Source: Clostridia bacterium (lineage in GTDB: Bacteria > Bacillota > Clostridia > Oscillospirales > CAG-272). From it: a stretch of 37,175 nt of DNA. Positions within the stretch are counted from its first letter, which is position 1; each line of letters begins with the position of its first letter. The DNA lies in NCBI GenBank assembly GCA_017532425.1, contig JAFXJH010000133.1:1-37175 (forward strand). Direction: 5' to 3'. The translations under genes were made by a program, and so were the position numbers. Shown here piece after piece: positions 16,359 to 24,354 of this stretch. Under the pieces are notes generated by a model, which worked only from the letters and a program-made list of their open reading frames with translations, searched no databases and was not told the DNA's origin.

Positions 16359-17300
16359 TCAAACAAGCTTATGCTCGTCTCTTATTGCAGTAAGCTTTTC
16401 GCCGTCAATTTCAAGGCGGCAGATACGTGCTGTGCGCTTATCGCCCTTGATTCTTGTATCGTCTATAACATCGCGTCCGTGGTAGATGACGTAGTACTTA
16501 CCATCGTATTTTATAACGCTGTTATGTCCCGTACCCTCCTCGTATTCGTTCTTGGCAATAAGAGGAGAATATGTATTTTCATCAGGATATTTTACGAACT
16601 TTATCTTTGTAAGGTCGGTTTCATCCGTTTTAGCTACCGCATATCCGAGATAATAATATTCGTTCTGATAGCAGTTTCCCGAATAGATTATATAATGATA
16701 ATCACCCTCGCGGAAGTAGAATGCGCCTTCAAGAGTATGCCAATGCTGACCTTCCTTAAATCTGTTACGCATAAATATCTCCTGGTCAAGAGTAGGACGA
16801 ACTACCGATACCGGCTCGCCGCAAACCTCGTAGGGATTTTTCATCTTATCTACAACTATATAAGTTCCTGCGCGCTCTGCATCGTAGTCGTTTACCGAAT
16901 AGAATATGAAAAGTCCGCTCTCATTTTCAACCACGTGAGAGTCTATCGAGAAGGGTGCGATCAGCTTTTTAGCGTTCATAAACGGACCTGCGGGAGTATC
17001 CGAGGATGCCACGTGCATAGTCTGAAGATGAGTATCCTCCTCCCCTTCCTTCATAAAGGAGACGTACATATAGTATTTTCCGTCAATACATATAACAGAC
17101 GGAGCCCAGTATTCCTTTGAATTTTCAACCGAGAAAACCACTCCTATATCCTCATATTCGCCGCAAAGCTCATTTGCCTTAAACGCATGAACTCCGTCGC
17201 CTCCGGTTACGTACATATAGAAGCATCCGTCGTTTGCTCTTATAAGGAACGGGTCTGCCTGCGATGAATAGTTTCCTTCTTTATACGGAATAAGTCTCAT
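16359..17300 (-). CDS. Glycoside hydrolase family 43 (single domain)
   Basis: A 313-residue five-bladed propeller enzyme. The general base Asp16 is in SSQADPFLIR, the pKa-modulating Asp in SIDSHVV, and the acid Glu in HTLEGAFYF. GTGHNSVIKYDGKYYVIYHGR is a typical late GH43 blade. It is likely an arabinofuranosidase, xylosidase or arabinanase acting in the cytosol. Unlike the GH43 at 7365 it has no C-terminal sandwich domain. It is the last gene of a three-gene minus-strand run with a small membrane protein 33 bp upstream and an Eis-like acetyltransferase before that. Confidence 0.86.
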   Translation of the reverse strand: MRLIPYKEGNYSSQADPFLIRANDGCFYMYVTGGDGVHAFKANELCGEYEDIGVVFSVENSKEYWAPSVICIDGKYYMYVSFMKEGEEDTHLQTMHVASSDTPAGPFMNAKKLIAPFSIDSHVVENESGLFIFYSVNDYDAERAGTYIVVDKMKNPYEVCGEPVSVVRPTLDQEIFMRNRFKEGQHWHTLEGAFYFREGDYHYIIYSGNCYQNEYYYLGYAVAKTDETDLTKIKFVKYPDENTYSPLIAKNEYEEGTGHNSVIKYDGKYYVIYHGRDVIDDTRIKGDKRTARICRLEIDGEKLTAIRDEHKLV

Positions 17301-17333
17301 AGTTTTTATTTCCTTTCTTATTTTATCTTGATT

Positions 17334-17672
17334 TTATATATACAAAAAATATATCAAGCCCAAAACACTGATACCAAACAGGATCATACAGATCACTACA
17401 GTAATCTTTAAAGCATTCTTAAGCTTTTCGATATCCGTAAATTTATAGCCAAGCCACGAAAAAAGCGTTCCGAGTGACAAAAGAAGTGAAGTAGACAGGA
17501 TCTCAAGCGTAAGAGTCAGGCTGTTTACAAGCTTCGTCATACCTTCAGGATCGGAATTATCAGAGTATTCGGCATAGTGCACCGCAAAGCCTATTCCGAG
17601 CAGTATTGCCAAGATCAGGCAGAGAGCACTCAGCATTAAGAGCAGTACAGCCGTTATCTTTCGTGCTTTCAT
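17334..17672 (-). CDS. Small three-helix membrane protein
   Basis: A 112-residue hydrophobic protein with membrane helices at about residues 8-30, 52-74 and 89-111. No recognised family. The start follows AAAGGAGTTTTACTG. Tight spacing (35 and 33 bp) places it between the Eis-like acetyltransferase and the GH43. Confidence 0.7.
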   Translation of the reverse strand: MKARKITAVLLLMLSALCLILAILLGIGFAVHYAEYSDNSDPEGMTKLVNSLTLTLEILSTSLLLSLGTLFSWLGYKFTDIEKLKNALKITVVICMILFGISVLGLIYFLYI

Positions 17673-17707
17673 CAGTAAAACTCCTTTCGAAGCTATATCG
17701 GTATCCT

Positions 17708-18817
17708 TTAAAAATGCTCAAACGCACCGCACGGAGCCTTCGGGAAAGCTCTGAAGAAGTCTGTGCATTTTTTGTTTACCGTTACGCCGTCCATATAAAG
17801 TGCCGCGTTTTCATCTATACCGTCATATCCGTAGACAAGACGTGAAAACGCTCCCGACGAAAGCGTAATGTCCGACTCTGCGCCATCGTTAAGCCGTATG
17901 ACCTTACTGTCCCCGCCTCCATAGCAGACCTTATAAATGCCCGCGGCTTTGGGCAGGATATCGTCTACTCTTACCGTAAACTCACCCTCTTGCTCGGGAT
18001 ATGTCTTTGCCGCGAGTAGCTTTTCGGTATTTATCACGCGCGCCATTATATCGGGCACTCTTGTATACGTCGTATGCGTATAATGTCTTAAAAGAAGCTC
18101 TACCTCGGGGCACATAGCGATATTTGAGAACTCGATATCGTCAAATTCACCCTCGAACATTCTAAGGAAGGAGAATATCTCGCGAAGTGCTTCGGGCGAT
18201 GTATACGCAAGCTCGTGCACCGTAAGAAGACCCTCTGCAAGGTGGTTTACGACAAGCTTTTGCGTAGACGAGTAAATTATATACGCTATCGGCTCTTCTC
18301 CGTCGTAGCAGATATAGACCGTACGCTTATCATTCAGATAATATTTCGGATCGTTTCTCGGCAGAAGCAGGTTTCTTCCCACAGAAAATTTATCGTATAT
18401 CTTCACAAGATCAGAATATTTACTTTCATCGTAAGGAACAAATTTGCATCTGCGCGGTACGAAATCCACAAGTCTTGTCGGGAAGCGCACTATCAGATGG
18501 TCTGAAACCTTTTCATATCCGAACATTCTGTAATACGCATAGGAAAACGGGTGCAGTAATGCAACGGCGACATCCTCCTCGGTTGCTTTCGCGTGCATAT
18601 AATCAAAGATCTTACGCACATTTCCGCCTCTGCGGTTATGCACGGGAGTCCCTATTCCGCCGGCAAGCATCGTTTTTATTTTAGTATTTGAATAGCTCGT
18701 GTCCAAAAACACAAATCTTCCGCTTGAAAGCTCTTCCCTATTCTCATTTACCGCGGCGACCTTTATTATCGAAGATCTTTCATCATCTTTTCTATAAAGC
18801 TCTATTATTTCTGACAT
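17708..18817 (-). CDS. Eis-like GNAT acetyltransferase with SCP2-type C-terminal domain
   Basis: A 369-residue protein. ATAAGGAGAAAG sets the start at 18817 rather than 18841. It has the Eis layout: an N-terminal GNAT domain with the acetyl-CoA loop around HNRRGGNVRKIFDYM, a second degenerate GNAT domain (about 140-270), and a C-terminal SCP2-like sterol-carrier fold (residues about 280-369). Eis enzymes acetylate amines, including aminoglycosides, on several positions, with the C-terminal carboxylate acting in catalysis. The natural substrate here is unknown. It is the first gene of the operon and has its own promoter. Confidence 0.82.
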   Translation of the reverse strand: MSEIIELYRKDDERSSIIKVAAVNENREELSSGRFVFLDTSYSNTKIKTMLAGGIGTPVHNRRGGNVRKIFDYMHAKATEEDVAVALLHPFSYAYYRMFGYEKVSDHLIVRFPTRLVDFVPRRCKFVPYDESKYSDLVKIYDKFSVGRNLLLPRNDPKYYLNDKRTVYICYDGEEPIAYIIYSSTQKLVVNHLAEGLLTVHELAYTSPEALREIFSFLRMFEGEFDDIEFSNIAMCPEVELLLRHYTHTTYTRVPDIMARVINTEKLLAAKTYPEQEGEFTVRVDDILPKAAGIYKVCYGGGDSKVIRLNDGAESDITLSSGAFSRLVYGYDGIDENAALYMDGVTVNKKCTDFFRAFPKAPCGAFEHF

Positions 18818-18858
18818 AATTTTCTTTCTCCTTATCTGCAAAACAAGGCTTTCGCTTT

Positions 18859-18887
18859 ATTATACAATAATAAGATCTTTATGTAAA
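18859..18887 (-). promoter_or_regulatory. Promoter of the acetyltransferase operon
   Basis: Minus-strand TTTACA (18882-18887), 17 bp, TATAAT (18859-18864). Confidence 0.75.
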
Positions 18888-18947
18888 GTAGTTTTTGAAA
18901 AGTTTTAGAAAGATGTGCAGCGGCTTTTTTGTGGTATGGAATACTGA

Positions 18948-18973
18948 AAAAGGAGCGAAAAATCGCTCCTTTT
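18948..18973 (-). terminator. Terminator overlapping the XRE gene stop
   Basis: Stem AAAAGGAGCGA/TCGCTCCTTTT with a 4-base loop. Its right arm covers two bases of the stop codon of the membrane XRE regulator. Confidence 0.75.
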
Positions 18974-20405
18974 AATCTAATATATACTCCATGTCGTATT
19001 CTACGATTTCCATTTCATTCGATTTGGAATTATAGAAAACGTTTATAAATCTGTACTTGCCGTTTTCTTCCGGAAGCTTATTAAACGTTTTTTCGTCCAC
19101 GTTATATATTATGAAATAATCATAATAGTTTGAATCGTGGATAGGAGATATAATACCTACCATATTATTTGGAAGTACTGTAATCCATTTTTCATCTTGA
19201 ACTATATGCTCTTCAAACTCCTTAACGTCAGTACTGTCAAAGTATATTTCGCTTTTATAATATATATACCCTCTCGTAACAGACTGTGTGCCCTTCGTCC
19301 AGTCATGCGTATTTATCTGTGAATGTACGGGAATATCAATATCAAGGATCTCTTCCGCATTCAGTATCGCTTCGTCAGAATGAGAAACGGTATCTGAAAA
19401 CATAAAAACAAACGATCCGTAAATACAGAGCAGAGTTGCAATAATAAAGCCGGCTATAACGTTTTTTAGATATTTATGACCTTTATTCTTCAAATAATAT
19501 CCAAAAATAATGGAAGCTATCGGTATGGGGATAAACACAAAGAAAACCCACATATTTTCATCAATAGGATATTTGTTTATTGCCGATAAAGCCGCTACAC
19601 AATACAGACCAAACCAAAGAGAAGCAATAGTACATATAAAAAGTATTAGCGAAATAGTTTTCAGTTTTCTCTCAGGGTCGCTGTATTTACCCTTTTGACT
19701 TTTTTTATTACAGTACGTATAGAAAAAAGAATTTTCATTAAGATCTTCTTTTTTCACAACAAAAGAGTCTGAAAGTGTTTGCAAAATAAAATATTTTTTA
19801 TGATCATAAATTTTTTCGATATCCGAAATATTTATCTTAAACCTTTTCTTCGCCTCTGAATCACTATAAATAGTTATGTTGATATAATTATCATATATTT
19901 CGTAAACACATCGGCTCTCAAGAAGCCTCGGCTCTCGTTTTTTCCACATTTTTATATACAGCACAAACGATTTGATATTGCCGATGATTATTATAAAAAA
20001 CGCGCCTATGCATAAGCCGTCAATCGTGCTGTTGGATTCCAACCATTCGTTTAACATAAAGAGGACAAACACACACCATACTATGCTTCCTATAACTTTT
20101 TTCAAAAGCGGAGAAATGAAAATTCTCAAAAGCTCCTTCAGCACCGGTTTGGAATATTCAAATTCGTATTTTTCTTTTATTGTTTCTTCACAGACCTCTT
20201 CGGTTTCTTCAGAGTCACTTAAAATTCTGTCAACAGACACGCCGAAAATTTCTTTCAAACGAACAAGATTATCTACTGTCGGCATGGTTTTATCCATTTC
20301 CCAAAGGCTTACGGTCTGACGGCTGACAAGCAACTTCTGACCAAGCTCTTCTTGCGAAAGTCCGATCTTTTTTCTGTAAAATTGTATTTTCTCACCTACT
20401 GTCAT
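18972..20405 (-). CDS. Membrane-bound XRE-family regulator with YcxB-like domain
   Basis: A 477-residue protein. Residues 1-65 are a clear XRE helix-turn-helix (KIGLSQEELGQKLLVSRQTV, then SLWEMDK). A linker rich in Glu follows, then two membrane helices (about 105-155). A cytosolic stretch resembles a YcxB-like domain (YEIYDNYINITIYSDSEA to about residue 220). Two to four more helices (about 250-345) and a C-terminal soluble domain of about 130 residues complete it. It probably senses a membrane or external signal and regulates DNA directly while anchored in the membrane. The target genes are unknown; it stands alone with its own promoter and terminator. Confidence 0.78.
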   Translation of the reverse strand: MTVGEKIQFYRKKIGLSQEELGQKLLVSRQTVSLWEMDKTMPTVDNLVRLKEIFGVSVDRILSDSEETEEVCEETIKEKYEFEYSKPVLKELLRIFISPLLKKVIGSIVWCVFVLFMLNEWLESNSTIDGLCIGAFFIIIIGNIKSFVLYIKMWKKREPRLLESRCVYEIYDNYINITIYSDSEAKKRFKINISDIEKIYDHKKYFILQTLSDSFVVKKEDLNENSFFYTYCNKKSQKGKYSDPERKLKTISLILFICTIASLWFGLYCVAALSAINKYPIDENMWVFFVFIPIPIASIIFGYYLKNKGHKYLKNVIAGFIIATLLCIYGSFVFMFSDTVSHSDEAILNAEEILDIDIPVHSQINTHDWTKGTQSVTRGYIYYKSEIYFDSTDVKEFEEHIVQDEKWITVLPNNMVGIISPIHDSNYYDYFIIYNVDEKTFNKLPEENGKYRFINVFYNSKSNEMEIVEYDMEYILD

Positions 20406-20431
20406 AAAACGCTCCTTTCTTATACGGTAAA

Positions 20432-20459
20432 ATTATATCATTTTTTCAAAAAAAGTAAA
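20432..20459 (-). promoter_or_regulatory. Weak promoter of the membrane XRE regulator
   Basis: Minus-strand TATAAT (20432-20437) with TTTACT (20454-20459) at 16 bp. The rest of the 20460-20640 gap is AT-rich and shows no gene. Confidence 0.5.
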
Positions 20460-20644
20460 GCATTTTGCTCTTGCCTATTGTCAAGCAGCACTTGCGATCG
20501 ATATTATGTGTAAAATTTAAGATATTTTCATATTTTTATTATATCATATCGCAGAGCATATGTAAAGTAAAAAATATTACGGCAAAATTTATTTTGTAAG
20601 GTTCATACAACTCAAGACCTTTTTTGAAAAAACGACTCCGAATA

Positions 20645-20673
20645 TTGACATCTCGAGTAAGCTTTGATATAAT
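20645..20673 (+). promoter_or_regulatory. Sigma-A promoter of the CE15-like esterase
   Basis: TTGACA (20645-20650), 17 bp, TATAAT (20668-20673), both perfect. Confidence 0.88.
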
Positions 20674-20676
20674 TAT

Positions 20677-20689
20677 GTAAACGATTTAC
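20677..20689. promoter_or_regulatory. Putative operator (LacI/CcpA-like) at the CE15 start site
   Basis: The 13-bp palindrome GTAAA-CGA-TTTAC lies 3 bp after the -10 box, over the expected transcription start. It resembles LacI-family or cre sites with a central CG, but fails the cre consensus at the last conserved C. A repressor bound here would block initiation; this is inference. Confidence 0.5.
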
Positions 20690-20719
20690 CAAATCTATAA
20701 GTAAAAAGAGGGTTCAAAA

Positions 20720-21829
20720 ATGAGTGTCAGAATTTTAGGAAAGCTTCCAGATCCATTCAAGAAAGAGGATGGAACTCGTATGACTCCCGACGAGTGGTAC
20801 GCTAAACGAAATGAAATATTCGACAAAATATGCGACGTGGAATTCGGAGGTATGCCTCCCCGCCCCGAGGTCGTCAAGGTCGTAAGACTTACTGCACCCC
20901 GTGCCGACGGCGGTACAAACGTATACAAAATATGGGCAGGAACAAAGGAAAATCAGCTTTCCTTCCTTCTCGACGTCACCGCACCTGCGTCAAAGCTTGA
21001 CGGCAGCGTAAAGCATCCCCTTCTTCTTACCGGCGACGGATGCTATACCACCTGCGAAAGCGATACCATCGAAAAAGCCAAATCTCTGAACATCGCCGTA
21101 GCGCGCTTCAACAGACTTGAGTTTGCAAACGACGACAAGAATGCAGGACGAGTCGGCGGACTTTACGACGTTTACCCCGAGCACAAGACATTCACTGCCA
21201 TTTCCGCGTGGGCGTGGGGATATATGACGGTCATGGATGCCCTTGAGTATATTCCTCACATCGATGCTGAAAACGTCGGTATCACGGGTCACTCCCGCGG
21301 AGGAAAGACTGTTATGCTTGCCGCCGCTGCCGACACTCGCATAAAATTTGTTTGCCCCAACAACAGCGGATGTCACGGTGCCGCAAGCCACAGACTCAAA
21401 TGCTCCGCTACCGAGTACGGCGGAAGAAGCGAGGAGCTTGCCGATATGTTCAAGAACTTCCCTCATTGGATGGGCGAAAAGCTCGAAGCTTACATTGGCA
21501 AAGAAGAAACTCTTCCATACGATATGCACTTTTTCGGTGCTCTGACCGCTCCGAGATTTTACATTCAGTGCGAGGGAATGCAGGATCACTGGATAAATCC
21601 CAAGGGCTCGTGGATGAACTTCTGCGGAGTCAAGGAAGCTTACCGCTATCTCGGATGCGAGGACAACGCCGCGGCTTGGTTCAGACCGGGCGCTCACCGA
21701 CACAAGCTTCCCGATTTCAGCGAATTTCTTGAATTTATGCGCTCGAAGATCAACGGCAAGCCTACTGCCGAGCACTTAAAGATAAATCCCTATCCCGAGC
21801 TGACTATAGATACCGATTGGACAAAATAA
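20720..21829 (+). CDS. CE15-like glucuronoyl esterase (alpha/beta hydrolase)
   Basis: A 369-residue alpha/beta hydrolase. The nucleophile elbow GHSRGGK and the late His in GAHRHKLPDF match the glucuronoyl esterase family, in which GxSRxGK is typical. CE15 enzymes cut esters between 4-O-methylglucuronate on xylan and lignin alcohols. Supporting family features are ISAWAWGYMTVMDALEY and the PRFYIQCEGMQDHW segment. It has no signal peptide, which is unusual for a lignin-facing esterase and suggests a small imported substrate. A general acyl esterase is the alternative. It is monocistronic with a strong promoter, an operator-like palindrome and a perfect terminator. Confidence 0.75.
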   Translation: MSVRILGKLPDPFKKEDGTRMTPDEWYAKRNEIFDKICDVEFGGMPPRPEVVKVVRLTAPRADGGTNVYKIWAGTKENQLSFLLDVTAPASKLDGSVKHPLLLTGDGCYTTCESDTIEKAKSLNIAVARFNRLEFANDDKNAGRVGGLYDVYPEHKTFTAISAWAWGYMTVMDALEYIPHIDAENVGITGHSRGGKTVMLAAAADTRIKFVCPNNSGCHGAASHRLKCSATEYGGRSEELADMFKNFPHWMGEKLEAYIGKEETLPYDMHFFGALTAPRFYIQCEGMQDHWINPKGSWMNFCGVKEAYRYLGCEDNAAAWFRPGAHRHKLPDFSEFLEFMRSKINGKPTAEHLKINPYPELTIDTDWTK

Positions 21830-21840
21830 CAAAATATAAT

Positions 21841-21889
21841 GCAAAAAACGATGACTTTCGACCTTTCGTCTTAAGTCATCGTTTTTTGC
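21841..21889 (+). terminator. Terminator of the CE15-like gene
   Basis: Perfect 17-bp stem (21841-21857 with 21873-21889) around a 15-base loop with a T-run in the distal arm. Confidence 0.85.
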
Positions 21890-21984
21890 ATGTTCCATAG
21901 CAAGTACCACTACAAGAATTGTTTGGTTGCAACAAATCATTGTTTAATAAAATTGAAAAAAACATAAAGACCGCCAAAGAAAAA

Positions 21985-22740
21985 TTAAAGTTTATTGCGT
22001 TTTAAATATTTCTTAAACCCGTGTATACTGTAATAATATATATTACCTATATTATATCCACTATATATCTCTTTTTTTCCGTCTTTATCTGATGTTCTGT
22101 CAATATACAATGCGTGGTTTGGTGTTGGGTGAACCATAATTATATGCTTCCCTTTTGACCTGTCAAAATCGGGGAAAGCATAGGTTTTATATGACTTCGG
22201 TGTACTTGAAATTGCAAACATCATAGGGAAACTATGACTACCTTTTATAAATCCGCCGCCGTATCCACCCATTTCCACACGCATCTTGGCTATACAGTAT
22301 TCTTTTTCATCGACAAGCGTAAAACCTCTGCGTGCCCTGAACACCAGATCAATAAAGTGAATACAGTAGGTTTCATCTGACGTAGATACCGTTATATCTT
22401 CTTTTTCGCTTATTCCGAAAAGAGATGCAAGCGGAAATCTTGTTATCTTAAATTTAATATTATTCTTTTTACACGCAGACCAAAGCGAAAAATAGCAAGC
22501 TATACGTTTGATCAGAAAAATTATAATAGGAAGTAGGAAGAAAGAAAAAACTATTATGACAAGCAGTCCTATACCTACAATAGTAAAAAGTTTACTGTAA
22601 TCCGCAAAAGTATCTGCAATCTGCGGAAACTCTATACTTATGTAAAAATAGAGAAAGATTCCGAGAGGTATTCCGATAACGAGCAACAAAATAGCTATTA
22701 AAATCCATATGGGATTTATATTTTTTCGTCCGTTTTTCAT
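21985..22740 (-). CDS. Membrane protein, tandem paralog 3 of 3
   Basis: A 251-residue protein with two membrane helices (about 11-34 and 50-77) and a basic segment (FLIKRIACYFSLW). A cytosolic or surface domain of about 160 residues begins KFKITRFPLASLFGISEKEDI. Its first 23 residues match the neighbour at 22744 exactly. The ribosome site GAGGGTG overlaps the upstream gene's stop, with 3 bp between genes, so translation is coupled. I recognise no family. It is the last gene of a three-paralog operon. The 95 bp between its stop and the CE15 terminator show nothing notable. Confidence 0.75.
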   Translation of the reverse strand: MKNGRKNINPIWILIAILLLVIGIPLGIFLYFYISIEFPQIADTFADYSKLFTIVGIGLLVIIVFSFFLLPIIIFLIKRIACYFSLWSACKKNNIKFKITRFPLASLFGISEKEDITVSTSDETYCIHFIDLVFRARRGFTLVDEKEYCIAKMRVEMGGYGGGFIKGSHSFPMMFAISSTPKSYKTYAFPDFDRSKGKHIIMVHPTPNHALYIDRTSDKDGKKEIYSGYNIGNIYYYSIHGFKKYLKRNKL

Positions 22741-23659
22741 ACGTTACACCCTCTTTAAAAGCTTTATAAAATCTTTCGCCTCATAATAAGTGATATTGCC
22801 TATACTGTATCCGCTGAACAGCGATTTAGAAGCAGCACCGTCAACGTATCTTACTTCCATCGGAAGCGGATCGAGCATAATAATATGCTCGCCGATGCTT
22901 GGGTCGAATTCGGGGAATTTCCTCGTTTCCCCGCTATTTATAGTACTACTCAAAACTACTGCAATTCTCGCGCCTGTTACACCTCCATAATAAGGCGCAC
23001 CTAATCTTTTCGGCGCATCCGGTGTAGTACGAGCTATATCGTATTCATTTGCGTTTACTATAGAAAACACACGTCCGCGACCTATAATATCTATAAAGTG
23101 AATACAAAACGTTTTATCTTTGTTTTTTATACGAATATCCTCTTTCGATCTTATTCCGACGAGTGAAGCAAACGGAAATCTTGTTATCTTAAACCTAAAT
23201 TTATTCATTTTACAGGAAAACCAAAGCGAAAAATAACAAGCTATACGTTTAAAAATAAAACGTAATACCGGAAGCAGTATAAAAACAAAAACTACTATAA
23301 AAAGCGGAAAAGCAATTGCAACAATATAGACGTAACGGAAATTATATAAAATTTCTGCAATCATCGAAGAATTCAAGCTTACATAAAAGTAGACAACAGC
23401 ACCGACAGGCATTCCGATAACGAGCAACAAAATAGCTATTAAAATCCATATGGGATTTATATTTTTTCGTCCGTTTTTCATACGTCACACCCTCTTTAAA
23501 AGCTTTATAAAATCCTTTGCTTCATAATATGTAATATTGCCTACGCTATATCCGCTGAACAGCGATTTGGAAGCAGCACCGTCAATGTATCTTACTTCCA
23601 TCGGAAGCGGATCGAGTATGATAATATGCGCGCCGATGCTTGGGTCGAATTCGGGAATA
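22670..23659. repeat. Near-identical 250-bp direct repeat pair, 741 bp apart
   Basis: Bases 22670-22918 match 23411-23659 at a fixed 741-bp offset. The first roughly 75 bp, covering the 5' ends of the genes at 22740 and 23481, are identical. The rest, covering the 3' ends of the preceding genes, differs at about a dozen positions. This marks a recent 741-bp tandem duplication or gene conversion within the paralog operon. Confidence 0.85.
22744..23481 (-). CDS. Membrane protein, tandem paralog 2 of 3
   Basis: A 245-residue paralog with the same two-helix N-terminus and FKITRFPFASLVGIRSKEDI core. Its N-terminal 23 residues equal those of the paralog downstream, while its last 50 residues (EFDPSIGEHIIMLDPLPMEV, then RYVDGAASKS) are nearly those of the paralog upstream. 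It is therefore a mosaic of its neighbours. Genes are spaced 3 bp apart and share the same GAGGGTG ribosome site. Function is unknown. Confidence 0.75.
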   Translation of the reverse strand: MKNGRKNINPIWILIAILLLVIGMPVGAVVYFYVSLNSSMIAEILYNFRYVYIVAIAFPLFIVVFVFILLPVLRFIFKRIACYFSLWFSCKMNKFRFKITRFPFASLVGIRSKEDIRIKNKDKTFCIHFIDIIGRGRVFSIVNANEYDIARTTPDAPKRLGAPYYGGVTGARIAVVLSSTINSGETRKFPEFDPSIGEHIIMLDPLPMEVRYVDGAASKSLFSGYSIGNITYYEAKDFIKLLKRV

Positions 23660-24201
23660 GTTTGTTTACTTCCATCTAATAATACTCGCTTTGCCGAAGT
23701 AAGACGTGCATCAAACATTGGTGTTATCGAAGCATTATCCGCAGCCGTTTTTGATACATCATAAATTTTATCGTCTATTAACGTGAAAACCCTTGCACGA
23801 CCGACAACGTCGATAAAATGTATCAAATACTTTTCATCACCGCGTGTAATACAAATATCTTCTTTAATTTTCATACCAATAAGTGAAGCAAACGGAGGTC
23901 GCTTGAGTTTAAATTTATAGCCTTCTTTCGAGCAGACTGCAAAAAGTTTGATATAACATTTGATACGTTTAAAAGCAAATCTGATGAAGGAAGGAAAGAT
24001 GAACACGAGCCCTACTACTAAAGCAAACCATATCATCGTCATAAAGTCTTTTATATAGTCAAGATCCATAATGCCGACAATTTTTTCAACCTCATAACCT
24101 TTTTCCAAGTAGTGAAAAAATCTCCCTATGTTTGAAGCTGTTATAACAATTACGGGAAGCAGAACAACTGCAACAACAATAAAAGTAATGACTTTTTTCA
24201 T
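23485..24201 (-). CDS. Membrane protein, tandem paralog 1 of 3
   Basis: A 238-residue first member of the operon. Membrane helices lie at about 5-25 and 52-76, followed by FKRIKCYIKLFAVC and the conserved FKLKRPPFASLIGMKIKEDI core. Its N-terminus differs from the other two. The C-terminal half HFIDVVGRARVF...RYIDGAASKSLFSGYSVGNI is shared with paralog 2. The start follows GAAAGGATGAAACGCT and a consensus promoter. No known family is recognised. Confidence 0.75.
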   Translation of the reverse strand: MKKVITFIVVAVVLLPVIVITASNIGRFFHYLEKGYEVEKIVGIMDLDYIKDFMTMIWFALVVGLVFIFPSFIRFAFKRIKCYIKLFAVCSKEGYKFKLKRPPFASLIGMKIKEDICITRGDEKYLIHFIDVVGRARVFTLIDDKIYDVSKTAADNASITPMFDARLTSAKRVLLDGSKQTIPEFDPSIGAHIIILDPLPMEVRYIDGAASKSLFSGYSVGNITYYEAKDFIKLLKRV

Positions 24202-24266
24202 AGCGTTTCATCCTTTCGGTATTGCATTTCGAGTTCGTAAGTCGTTTAATATCATCATCTGATTAT

Positions 24267-24295
24267 ATTATACAATACCGAAAAGAAATTGTCAA
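24267..24295 (-). promoter_or_regulatory. Sigma-A promoter of the triple-paralog operon
   Basis: Minus-strand TTGACA (24290-24295), 17 bp, TATAAT (24267-24272). A second TTGTCAATA copy lies directly beside the -35 box. Confidence 0.85.
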
Positions 24296-24354
24296 TAGTT
24301 TGTCAATAAAATACAATAAATTGTTTATTTTTTCACTTTACGCAGCCGTTTGTG

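Noticed and set aside
20675..20690. A true CcpA cre site
   Set aside because: It matches the first nine positions and the centre but lacks the conserved C near the end, so it is listed only as a LacI-like operator.
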